Source: Byssochlamys sp. IMV 00236
Taxonomy: Eukaryota; Ascomycota; Eurotiomycetes; Eurotiales; Thermoascaceae
Assembly: GCA_001931875.2 (NCBI GenBank)
Contig: MSJH02000838.1
Span: forward strand, 1 to 64,000
Length of the DNA: 64,000 nt
Direction: 5' to 3'
The notes beneath the pieces are model-generated. The model worked only from the letters and a program-made list of their open reading frames with translations, made no database searches and was not told the origin of the DNA. The position numbers and the translations under genes were made by a program. Below are positions 56,249 to 64,000 of this stretch, piece after piece; positions within the stretch are counted from its first letter, which is position 1; the number at the start of each line of letters is the position of its first letter.

Positions 56249-56258
56249 TAATTTAAAT

Positions 56259-56605
56259 TATAAAAAGTTAAAGTAAAGAAGCTCTTTAATAAGAGTAATT
56301 AATTAGATTAATTAAGTAAGATATAAAATAAAAGATTAAGATATAAGTAATAATCTATAAATAATAAAGTTAAAGATTAAATTTAGTAATAATTAGAATA
56401 AATCGCTAATCTATTTAATTTCTATTCTCTAGGGAAGTTATCTATCTATCTATTTATTCTACTAGGTTATCCTAATAACCTAGTCTTAACGGCTATATTA
56501 TATAACTAGCTGATCTAACTATTACACGTGGATCTAGTTATCTTGTCATCCTAACCTAGTCTTAGCAGGTCCGTGATATCGGCATCGTAGCCCTGGTTCG
56601 TGACA
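56259..56605 (+). repeat. LTR-like repeat, less mutated copy
   Basis: 347 bp, matching the reverse complement of 13947-14311. It begins TATAAAAAG and ends CCTGGTTCGTGACA. Mutation falls from left to right: the first 150 bp are AT-rich, while the last 120 bp look nearly unmutated. No target duplication was found (left TAAAT, right ACTTT), so what follows could be element interior or unrelated sequence. Confidence 0.55.
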
Positions 56606-56910
56606 ACTTTGTAACAACCGCTCTCTACGCCGTTAGGCAGAAGGACCTGGAGGGGCAGCAATCGGCCGCTAAAAACGAATCGGCCCAGCCTATTATAATA
56701 GGCAATGGCAAGGGAGGGAGGTTAGGCCGGCCCGATACAGGCCAGGATGGCGGTCGCTTCAATCCGATACTGGTTCACCCATCGGCCGATATGCCGTCTT
56801 AGTTCTTCCCCAAGAGAAACCTGAGCCTTCCTTGGTATGACAAGGAGGCAGCTCGAATATGGTGCATAGCTCGATGGGTGTACCATACAATAATAATATG
56901 GTACATACTA
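56606..56910. other. Unmutated GC-normal intergenic stretch, origin unknown
   Basis: About 300 bp without RIP signature and without an intact frame starting at ATG. It holds a perfect 16-bp palindrome GCCTATTATAATAGGC (56688-56703), several TCGGCC words, and a hairpin with arms GTACCATA (56880-56887) and TATGGTAC (56897-56904). It could be the interior of the retroelement whose LTR is 56259-56605, or single-copy flank. Confidence 0.4.
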
Positions 56911-56918
56911 CTTAGTAG

Positions 56919-57601
56919 TAGGGGTAGTATTTTAAAATTCAAAATTTTATAAAATTCATAAAATTAAAAGTCTTAAAATAAAAGAAAAAGATTTTTTAAA
57001 ATTTTAAAATACGCTAATAAATTAGTATAGTACTATAAATTCTTACTATAATAACTCTCCTTATAATAAATTTTTTGCTATAATAAATTAAATACTGTAT
57101 TTAATTTACTCTCCTATATAAATATTTATTAAATTCCCCTATAATAAAATTTATTCTAACCCCTTAGCTAATACTAATTTTTATATAGGGATTTATTATA
57201 ATAAGTAATATATTACATATAAAAATTCTTAAATAGCTAATAAAAATTATTTATTTTTAAGGCTATATTATATAATATTATAAAGTTTTAGTCTTAAATA
57301 AAAATTATATAATAAAAATTATCTTTTATTAATATTTACTATAGTAAATTACTTACTATAATAAATTTAATTTAATTTATTATAGTAAGGATTTATAGTA
57401 GTTTTAACTTACTTAATATCTTAAGATATTTAAAATTAGCACAATCTATTAGTTAAATCTAGGCTACCGCTTACTTATCTCCTTTAGGTATAGTGTAACT
57501 AACTAGTTAGTCTGTGCGTTTTAAATTTCGGAAGAAAAAAAAAGGGTAAAATGCAGTATTTCATGAAATTAAAAGTAAATTTCTGAAATTTACCACCCCT
57601 A
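56919..57601. mobile_element. hAT-type non-autonomous element (MITE)
   Basis: 683 bp bounded by inverted ends TAGGGGTAGTAT (left) and TAGGGGTGGTAA (right, reverse strand), 10 of the first 12 bases alike and continuing with weaker match. It is flanked by the 8-bp direct repeat CTTAGTAG at 56911-56918 and 57602-57609. An 8-bp duplication with TAGGGGTG-like ends is characteristic of hAT transposons. The interior is AT-rich, with many small inverted repeats such as ACTATAGTA and ACTATAATA words, and has no transposase, so it depends on an enzyme from elsewhere. It ends 254 bp upstream of the mri1 start codon. Confidence 0.85.
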
Positions 57602-57609
57602 CTTAGTAG

Positions 57610-57855
57610 CTACCGCTTTCCTAGCGGAGCCCCGCATTTAAATTTTCTTAACTTTGACCGCTCTCGGAAAATATTGAACCCCTCTATCTAAAATAGTGAG
57701 GACTGCGAAGGAAACATCATTCCCTATTATTGCATTAAGGCAACATCCTCGGCTTCTCTAATCTCCCATACCGTCTGGAGAATAGATTCTCACATCCAGC
57801 GCCCGACTTGGAAGGAAAAAGACACTATTTCATCGCCCCTGCGAAGATTCGAAAG
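57610..57855 (+). promoter_or_regulatory. Promoter/5' leader of mri1
   Basis: 246 bp between the hAT-type element and the ATG. It has a pyrimidine-rich stretch (CTTCTCTAATCTCCC, about 57752-57766) of the kind found near fungal transcription starts. No clear TATA box. If the MITE is recent, it has displaced the original upstream sequence. Confidence 0.45.
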
Positions 57856-59049
57856 ATGACCCTCCAGGCGATCAAGTACGATGGAACACAGCTGTCGATC
57901 TTAGATCAGCTACAGTTGCCGCACAACCTGGAATACATACAGATCCGGTCAGCCGAAGAAGGATGGCATGCGATCAAGGAGATGAAAGTGCGAGGCGCGC
58001 CAGCCATCGCTATAGTAGCGGCTCTCTCACTTGCGGTAGAGCTTAAGAGTCTCATGACGCATGGCAAGCTATCGACGAGCGCTGAGGAAGTACAACTTCT
58101 TATTCGCGAGAAATTACACTATCTCACAACGAGCAGGCCCACAGCTGTTAACCTGAGTGATGCAGCTCGCAAGCTTGAGGCCCATGTATCGACAGAGGCC
58201 AAGAAAAGCGACTCTACTGGAAACTCTGTGGCGTCAGCCTTTATGGACGCAGCAGCAAAGATGTTGACAGATGATTTAACCGATAATCAGAACATTGGCA
58301 AGTATGGCGCGGATTGGCTCATCCAGAACACGGCTGGAACGGGACAGCAGGAAATAAATGTTCTAACACACTGCAACACTGGGTAAGTGCTCTATTTAAC
58401 ATCCACAGTTCAGTTGCGCCTAATAAGATCCCATAGCTCGCTTGCAACTTCTGGATATGGGACTGCGCTGGGTGTAATCCGCGCACTCCATTCCAAAAAA
58501 GTCCTTGGGCGCGCCTACTGTACCGAAACCAGACCATACAACCAAGGATCACGCCTAACAGCGTTCGAATTAGTTCATGATAACATCCCCTCGACGCTCA
58601 TAACAGACTCGATGGCCGCGGCCTTACTCTCTAGCAAAGAGAGAAGAGTGTCGGCAATTGTAGTCGGCGCGGATAGAGTAGCCGCTAATGGCGACACTGC
58701 AAACAAAATCGGCACGTATGGTCTTGCAGTCCTTGCTAGGCATCATGGCCTGAAATTCCTAGTCGCAGCACCTCGCACAACAATTGACCTGCAGACGAAA
58801 TCGGGTGAGGACATCATCATTGAAGAGCGTCCTGCTGCAGAGGTGACTCGGATCAAGGGGGCGCGAGAAGGATACGAGGGGAATGACTCGATCGCAACAA
58901 TACGTGTTGCTGCGCCCGGTATCGATGTGTGGAATCCTGCATTTGACGTCACGCCCTCTGCCTTGATCGATGGAATTATAACCGAGGTCGGTGTTGTGGA
59001 GAGAGGCGCGGATGGATCCTTTGATTTCGAGCGCATTTTTCAAAACTGA
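57856..59049 (+). CDS. mri1: Methylthioribose-1-phosphate isomerase
   Basis: Converts 5-methylthioribose 1-phosphate to 5-methylthioribulose 1-phosphate in the methionine salvage pathway. Two exons, 57856-58382 and 58437-59049, with a 54-nt intron (GTAAGT...CTAAT...TAG) give 379 residues, the usual fungal length. The splice joins CNTG to SLATSGYG in a conserved block. Visible family motifs: RGAPAI (46-51), RPTAVNL, THCNTG with the catalytic cysteine (about 173), [10 protein letters not shown] with the catalytic aspartate (about 255), ANKIGTYG, and NPAFDVTP (342-349). The ATG at 57856 starts the conserved MTLQAIKYD; the in-frame codon further upstream at 57808 is TTG. The fold is shared with eIF2B regulatory subunits, but the Cys/Asp pair marks the isomerase. 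Its stop lies 16 bp from that of the convergent small gene. Confidence 0.95.
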
Positions 59050-59065
59050 AAACACTCCGTGACCA

Positions 59066-59468
59066 TTATCGAGGCTGACTGCTATGATCTTGGCTGCCAT
59101 CAATGCTGTTTCTGTTTCCCCCCGTTTCCTTGCTGGACTGCCCCTGCGGCTTGCTCATTACGTTGTCTCTTTGTTCAACGGTTGCTAGGAGCTCTTCGAT
59201 TCGGGATTCTAGATCTGTCAGATGTTGTTCTAGCGCTGCAGCTCGGATCTCGCCACTATTGTAGATAGATTAGGCGTTGCACGTATAGACGTTTATAGAC
59301 ACAGGCTTACTCTGCCAGTTCTCTGAAGGCCTACAAGCAGTTAGTAACATGTGCATAGTATATCTGTGAAAGACCACTCGAGAACGAGGGCCTCAGCCGA
59401 GATGGTGACTGCGGTGTAGAGCTTACCTGCCCAAGATCAACATCCTTATCTTCTTCGGTTCGCGCCAT
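59066..59468 (-). CDS. Small coiled-coil protein, unrecognised (83 aa, three exons)
   Basis: Exons on the minus strand are 59468-59427, 59330-59311 and 59255-59066, giving 83 residues. Intron 1 (59331-59426, 96 nt) has a GTAAGC donor, a perfect TACTAAC branch site and TAG acceptor. Intron 2 (59256-59310, 55 nt) has GTAAGC, CTAAT and TAG. The open frame exists only after both introns are removed. The protein begins MARTEEDKDVDLGQAFREL and has an acidic N-terminus. Heptad-like helix runs over about 22-50 (LEQHLTDLESRIEELLATV), and a polar Ser/Gln/Asn tail follows. No signal peptide or membrane segment. I do not recognise the family; the pattern suggests a small adaptor or complex subunit. Convergent with mri1 and divergent from the RAMP4-like gene. 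Confidence 0.75.
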
Positions 59469-60241
59469 CGCTCAAGTCTATTCAGCGCTATCCTCAAGAG
59501 TATATACCTCAAGTGTGTGTAGGGTGACTTTTGCCCGGCGAAGCAATATCGAGGGTTGCAGGGTAATAATTAAGAAGCCGAGATTCCCTATTATGTATTA
59601 CGAAGATATGCCAAGTATCTTAGTTCAGCTAACAAGTGACGCTTAACTATATATAGCTTAGTAGAAATGTTTATGGTAGGAGGAAATGAACAACAGGAAC
59701 CATAAGGATAACATCACTAATATACCGTATTGTAATTTTAATGTGAGCTACTACTACTATTATCATTAAGATTTATATTTTATATTTTTATAAATAGCAA
59801 GCAATTAAATGTTATCTGAAGTTAATTGTCTAATTCAAGCAATGCATAAGTTAAGTAGGCCTCCCCGGATAAAATCGTAGTTAAAGAGATAGTAATAACT
59901 AAGTTAGTGGGTTACCCTTAAGTACTTAGCTGCTGGAGCTAACTATCACTGAATGAACACCTGGTAATAACTGATGTCTTAAAGATAAAGTAAGAGCTTT
60001 CCCAGAAAGAGGCCACTTATTATTATTATCTTCGAGAAGACAATAAGGCAAAGCGCCGAAGGCATTAGTCCTTTTCAAATAATTTCCGCAACGTGGCCTT
60101 TTTTCGATCCTCGACACCGCGGCTAAATCGTCATAAATAAAGGCGCACGCGGTCCATCATCGGAGAGGACAACTACACATCACAAGCTTCCTTGCCAGAT
60201 CGCCGTGTAGGCCTTGCGCGCACGTCTAGCTGCTCGAAAAC
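59469..60241. promoter_or_regulatory. Shared divergent intergenic region
   Basis: 773 bp between the start codons of the minus-strand small gene and the plus-strand RAMP4-like gene, so it should hold both promoters. A TATA-like CATAAATAAAGG lies at 60132-60143, about 100 bp before the RAMP4-like ATG. The middle (about 59700-59830) is AT-rich but unlike the RIP block. No RNA gene was seen. Confidence 0.5.
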
Positions 60242-60602
60242 ATGGTATGTATAATCTCTTCCACGACAAAGCATCAATTATTCGAAAGACTGACATTCTG
60301 CCTATCTAGGCTCAAACTCCCCAGCAACGACGAGCTAACGAGAAGTACGCGAAACAAGAGGCGGCCAAGCGTGGAAAGCCGGTGAGCGCGGTCAAGCAGA
60401 AGCAGAAGCCTAAGACTCCCGTATCTACAGGCTGGATAGGTTCGTCCTTCTCGAGAATGAGCACAGGAGATAAGAGAAGACTAACGAGCTTGAAGTGGTG
60501 CTTGCTTTTGTAGTATGCGGAGGTGTGATTTTTGAACTCCTCAGGGTCGTCCCCGAGATCTGGTCCGTTGTCGCGTCATCATTCGGTCGCTGGCTGGGCT
60601 AG
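60242..60602 (+). CDS. ysy6: RAMP4/SERP1/Ysy6-type ER tail-anchored protein
   Basis: Three exons, 60242-60244 (just the ATG), 60310-60439 and 60496-60602, give 79 residues. Intron 1 (65 nt) has GTATGT, CTGAC and TAG; intron 2 (56 nt) has GTTCGT, CTAAC and AAG. The family is a small ER protein that binds the Sec61 translocon and protects new membrane proteins during stress. Visible features: the conserved MAQTPQQRRANEKYAKQEA start, a basic cytosolic segment (KRGKPVSAVKQKQKPKTPVS), then one membrane span (about 43-60, WIVVLAFVVCGGVIFELL) and a short lumenal tail of about 19 residues ending GRWLG. No N-terminal signal, as expected for a tail-anchored protein. The acceptor at 60495 restores a full-length span; another at 60513 would remove six residues in frame. 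The family is often induced by the unfolded-protein response, which the sequence alone does not show. Confidence 0.92.
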
Positions 60603-61013
60603 TTCAACCATCGGATGGCTTCGACGAAACCGACTCTTTTACATTTTTCGAATAGAGGATCAGAATTAGTCGCTTATGGAGCACATTGGCAGGCTGGCGC
60701 GCCCGCGGCCAGCCCGGTATATTAGGGGCCTGTCCTGTTGATCGCCCCCGGGCAAAAACATCTTTTGAGGAACGGCGACTGATACCACTTTGCATTTATT
60801 CTTGTCTGTCTTAATACATGAACGGGGAGTGCTATTTTTTCTATGAATTCTGTACGGGTAATCATTGTACGCGCGAATTAAGCCAGTTTATTATGCGGTT
60901 TGGTACTGAGATCAATCGACATGTAGATCTCTCCAATATTACATCCTATATGTTTTATCGAATGAAATTTACAATAGTATGGTCTAGTCGCTAATCAAAC
61001 GGAGATATGGCCT
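60603..61013. other. Convergent 3' intergenic region
   Basis: 411 bp between the stop codons of the RAMP4-like gene (plus) and apl5 (minus). It should hold both 3' UTRs and poly(A) sites. No gene, repeat or RNA structure was seen. Confidence 0.6.
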
Positions 61014-64000
61014 CTATCCCTCATGAGCTCCCTCGCTCGCAGCCGCGGGCGCCACCTTCTTTTTCTTTTTGGTCTTCTTCGTGCGCGTGGGGTTGGCAGA
61101 TTCTTCATAACCTTTCTCTTGGAGCTCCGCACCATGCTGTTGATCATCCGCTTTGATCGACTTCTTTTTCTTCTTCTTTTTGACCAGCGCGCCCTCCGCT
61201 GGAACGCCTTGTGCATGGATGCGTTCCGATGCCCTTTGCATCTCCAGACGGAGCCTTTCGACTTCCTGCATTGCTCTTGCCATTTCCTTGTCTTCAGCCT
61301 CTTTGCGCAGTATGTTCTGGGCCACATCAGGCACTAGTTGAGTCTTATCTTCGAGCGACAGGCTTCCAAGACCACTTGAATCGACCTGTAGTAAAGACCG
61401 CTTAGCTTTATTAGTTTCGCTGCTTTCGCTAGCACCACCTAAGGATGGATCATCAGGTCCGATAGTTTCGTCTGTGATCACCTCGACTCTTGCGTGTCTT
61501 GGACCAGATTTCCGCCCAAGACCCTCAGGTGGAAGGCTGGACCGTAATTTGTCTATATCCTCGATGGCCAGATCAACAACGGGTATGGTATTGACGTCCA
61601 GAAAACTGCCACTTGAAGTGTCGTAGACATTGTGTGAGATAAATGGTGTCTCTGATGATCCGTTTCCAGCTCCGATATAGAAAGGGTCATCCTGGTAGCG
61701 TTCTCTGCGCTCTGCCCTTCTCCTTTCCAACCCGGCGGGGTCCTTGAGCAGATTCTCCGAGGCATCTTGGTATGATATTGGCTGGTATATATCGTCGTGC
61801 ATCAACTCATCGGATTTGGTCGACAATGAGACATCTTGGTAATAGAAATCGTGGAATCTCTTTTCACTGTCTAGATGAAGTGAGAGATTACTGGATTCGC
61901 TGAGAATCATATAGAGTCTGGGGTTGAAGGGTTCGTATAGATCAAGGTTTTCGGGCACAGGAACCTTTCGCTGGGCATTTGCGGCGACCGGGTTCAGCTC
62001 AAGACCAGAGAACAGTCCGGAGAATGCGCGAGATATGAAAAGAGGCACTTCCTCGGTTTCCGCGCTTTGTGAATGCACAGCCTCTGTTGTGAGTCGCAGG
62101 AGCTCGAGAAATTCAGAAGCCCGTTCTTGCACGTCCAGATCAGGGTGTGTGGTTAACAACTCTAGAAAACTGACAATGCGTGCCAACAGAAGTGATACCT
62201 CGCTTCGACGGGCGCTGTTCCATTGTTTGGTATCATGTGACAAGGAAAGGAACAAGAATAGCTTGGGGATGGCCTGAAGATAGAGTGATAATATCCTCGC
62301 AGGTAGCGATATGTTAGATGAGTCAATGAGAGAAGTGAGTGTCCGGTCAGGGAAAGCGAGGCAGTTCGCATACTCCCCGACTACCCATGCGCAAGGACCG
62401 AGCACACCGAGGCCGACAGTGGAGGCCGTCGGAAACAAACTTGTCCTATTGTCAGATAGGACAAGTGCTTCTGCTGCTTTTGCTGCGTGCCACCGAGCAC
62501 TCTTCACGCGGACGGCAACATTCCGGATTTCCTCTCCAATTCGTGACGCAATCCCCGGTCTGGCGTCTTGTGCTGACGCCGTATGAGCACTTCCTGGAAC
62601 GTAGTGATTATCGTATGTGTCCCCAGGCGGTATAAGTTTCACTAGCTGCACCAGTACGTTGATATACCACTCGAAATCGAGCACTTCTGAGTAGTTGTCG
62701 CGGGAACATATGTCCAAAATTCGACTTAGGACTTCATTCCGATAATCATTAGGTAGGGAGGGAATAGTGTTGGCTTTCGAATCATGCCGTCCGGAATCAG
62801 AATCGTCACTTCCAGCAGACGGCTTGATTTCTTTTGCAACCTTGGGTTTGATTGAAAGATCCTGGGTTGCAATGGGGGAACTTCGCAACTGAACGATCAA
62901 ACGGTTCACGACCGACTGCAAGCTCTCGCTAGAAACCATTTTCACAGCAAGCTCAAGAGCTTGAAGTCTGATGGATATATCCGGATCGTCAAGACAGTCC
63001 AGAATCACATCCTGCTCCATCGCAACCAACGCAGGGTGCGAAATTGCAACCCGGTTAAAAGCGAGAAGAGCAACATATTTCACTGCAAGCGCTTTTAGTA
63101 TAGGACGATAAATCTTGGGAACTACAGAACTTACGGTTTGGGTCCGTGTCCATGACAATCATAGCCCTTAGCTTTCCCACACATAGCCCGGCAATCTCGT
63201 CTCTTTCTCCAATGTCTCCGGTGCCGTCCAGTATACCACCTTGGATTACACCGTTGATACATTCGTAAAGCAGTGACATGGCCGTAGTCGTCTGTATTAT
63301 CTTCGTCAAAGGCCGAAGAAGTTTGCGGATTAACCGTGGTTCCAGGGGAGTGAGGGTTGCAAACTAAAGTACCGACGATCAGCAAAGCACCTACGTGGGG
63401 TAGGCAAGAAGGATACATACAAGCTTTATTATCTTGATAGCCATCCAGTTGTTTCCTCCATCAACGAGTAATTCAAAGAACCTCGGGGCAAGGGGCAGAA
63501 AGTCATGTGGTCGCCTCCATCCCAATTCACATACAACGTTGATTATCGCAGCTGTTACACTGCTGTCTTCTTGATCATCCAGTAAGCGGTCTTTGATCTT
63601 CGGCCATGCAACTCGAAGTGTTTCCGGATAGACCAAAGCAAGCCTGTAAAGACAAACAACGGCCTTTTTCCGGACCACAGCATATGAATGCGAAAGGCGA
63701 GGCAAGACATCAGAAAGTAAAGATAATGCAAGTGAAGGCGTGATGATATGCGGCAACGTCACAAGTGGTAAAGACATATTTGGTATGTCAGACGACACAA
63801 TATCCTGCATCAAAGTCAGATCATGATGCCGCTGCAAAGGTGGACAATTTTCATACCTTTTTCAACAAATTTGTCGCGAGCATGAGCACCTCCGTATCTG
63901 GGCGGAAGCTCTGTACGGCACCAAGATAACCAACTCTCTTCTGCATATATTTGGAGGACGACATAACCTCGAGCACATGGAAGGCTGCCCAGGACATATC
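61014..64000 (-). CDS. apl5: AP-3 adaptor complex subunit delta, 5' end outside window
   Basis: Large subunit of the AP-3 coat, which carries cargo from Golgi/endosome to the vacuole. Exons visible on the minus strand: 64000-63857, 63804-63421, 63363-63135 and 63082-61014; introns of 52, 57 and 52 nt have GTATGA/GTATGT/GTAAGT donors and AG acceptors. They encode 941 residues and the stop. The first visible residues DMSWAAFHVLEVM match the adaptin alpha-solenoid, and family members have about 55-60 residues before them. Further landmarks are FRPDTEVLMLATNLLKK, NNWMAIKIIKL, TTTAMSLLYECINGVI, DTDPNLKYVALLAFNR (spanning the last intron) and KVPVPENLDLYEPFNPRLY. The C-terminal hinge is acidic, then has a predicted coiled coil and two lysine tracts (KKKKKKK and TKKTKKKKK) near the end. 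Length and order fit a full-length functional protein. Confidence 0.94.

Noticed and set aside
1..56250. Host genes, tRNAs or CRISPR arrays in the AT-rich block
   Set aside because: No intact frame, no tRNA-like cloverleaf with a TTCRA arm, and no regular spacer-repeat array was seen. Repeats here are explained by transposon copies.
1..56250. Mitochondrial DNA or plasmid origin of the AT-rich sequence
   Set aside because: The sequence reads as LTR retrotransposons with RIP-type mutations and runs continuously into nuclear genes with spliceosomal introns. No mitochondrial gene was recognised.
1..56250. Centromere call
   Set aside because: The composition is compatible, but AT-rich RIP blocks also occur at subtelomeres and dispersed sites. 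No CENP-A data are available and no telomere repeat was seen.
57808..57855. Upstream extension of mri1 by 16 residues
   Set aside because: The codon at 57808 is TTG, and the extra residues do not resemble the family. The ATG at 57856 begins the conserved N-terminus.
58319..59103. Open frames on the minus strand across mri1 (58319-58552, 58743-59036, 58759-59103)
   Set aside because: They are antisense shadows of the conserved mri1 exons, with no recognisable protein and no splice logic.
59059..59268. Plus-strand 69-residue frame
   Set aside because: Antisense of the third exon and second intron of the minus-strand small gene. Its cysteine-rich translation looks like a chance frame, and it starts just after the mri1 stop.
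59926..60117. Minus-strand 63-residue frame in the divergent intergenic region
   Set aside because: No family features, low-complexity serine end, and it overlaps the expected promoter region. No support beyond being open.
60215..60226. ACGT-core word as an unfolded-protein-response element before the RAMP4-like gene
   Set aside because: The match is only a short core that occurs often by chance. No spacing or flanking consensus supports it.
60604..60795. Minus-strand 63-residue frame after the RAMP4-like gene
   Set aside because: Lies in the 3' intergenic region, has no recognisable features, and would abut the convergent stop codon.
61023..62635. Several plus-strand frames across apl5
   Set aside because: All are antisense to the well-supported apl5 coding sequence. 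The F/L-rich ones are just the complement of its lysine tracts.
63055..63418. Separate small proteins on the minus strand near 63.1-63.4 kb
   Set aside because: They are apl5 exons read through introns. Splicing at 63134/63083 and 63420/63364 joins them into the AP-3 delta sequence.

Overview
This window comes from a filamentous ascomycete (Pezizomycotina). The evidence is the short introns (52-96 nt, GT..AG, with CTAAC/CTGAC/CTAAT branch sites), fungal-type protein families, and a very AT-rich block that looks like product of repeat-induced point mutation (RIP). It splits into two unlike parts: about 56 kb of AT-rich, stop-riddled, nested retrotransposons (1 to about 56.25 kb), then a 7.5 kb gene-bearing segment of ordinary composition (about 56.6-64.0 kb). 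I saw no host gene in the first 56 kb.

The AT-rich block can still be read as transposons. Codon by codon it preserves degraded integrase, reverse transcriptase, RNase H and chromodomain motifs in which D has become N, Q has become stop and W has become stop, as C-to-T/G-to-A transitions predict. I resolve these pieces: a Ty1/copia family (LTR about 273 bp) with two full-length copies (15384-20787 minus; 35768-41044 plus) and several fragments; a second copia family with a 298-bp LTR (33876-35753 plus; 41721-46385 minus); a Ty3/gypsy chromovirus with 432-bp LTRs (23258-30769 minus) facing a partial plus-strand copy (15235-15383 and 20788-23257), which together make a long inverted repeat; a second gypsy family with about 343-bp LTRs (46386-53550 plus); and a minus-strand gypsy copy around 7.0-11.8 kb. 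Insertions are nested, and several still show 5-bp target duplications, so part of their order of arrival can be read. A 36-N assembly gap at 35095-35130 is flanked by duplicated sequence.

Between 55.5 and 57.6 kb the RIP signal fades. There are two less-mutated dispersed repeats (about 55485-56250 and 56259-56605), a short GC-rich stretch, and a 683-bp hAT-type non-autonomous element (56919-57601) with an 8-bp target duplication. It ends about 250 bp upstream of the first gene.

Four genes follow: mri1 (methylthioribose-1-phosphate isomerase, plus); an 83-residue coiled-coil protein with two introns that I do not recognise (minus, stop codon 16 bp from that of mri1); a RAMP4/SERP1/Ysy6-type ER tail-anchored protein (plus, first exon only the ATG); and apl5, the delta subunit of the AP-3 adaptor (minus, 5' end beyond the window). 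These are unrelated housekeeping functions (methionine salvage, ER translocon, Golgi-to-vacuole sorting), not a pathway cluster. I found no convincing novel multi-gene system. The unusual material is the transposon architecture, the heterochromatin/gene boundary and the small unrecognised gene. All repeat boundaries in the AT-rich block were aligned by eye and may be off by tens of bases unless a target duplication fixes them.
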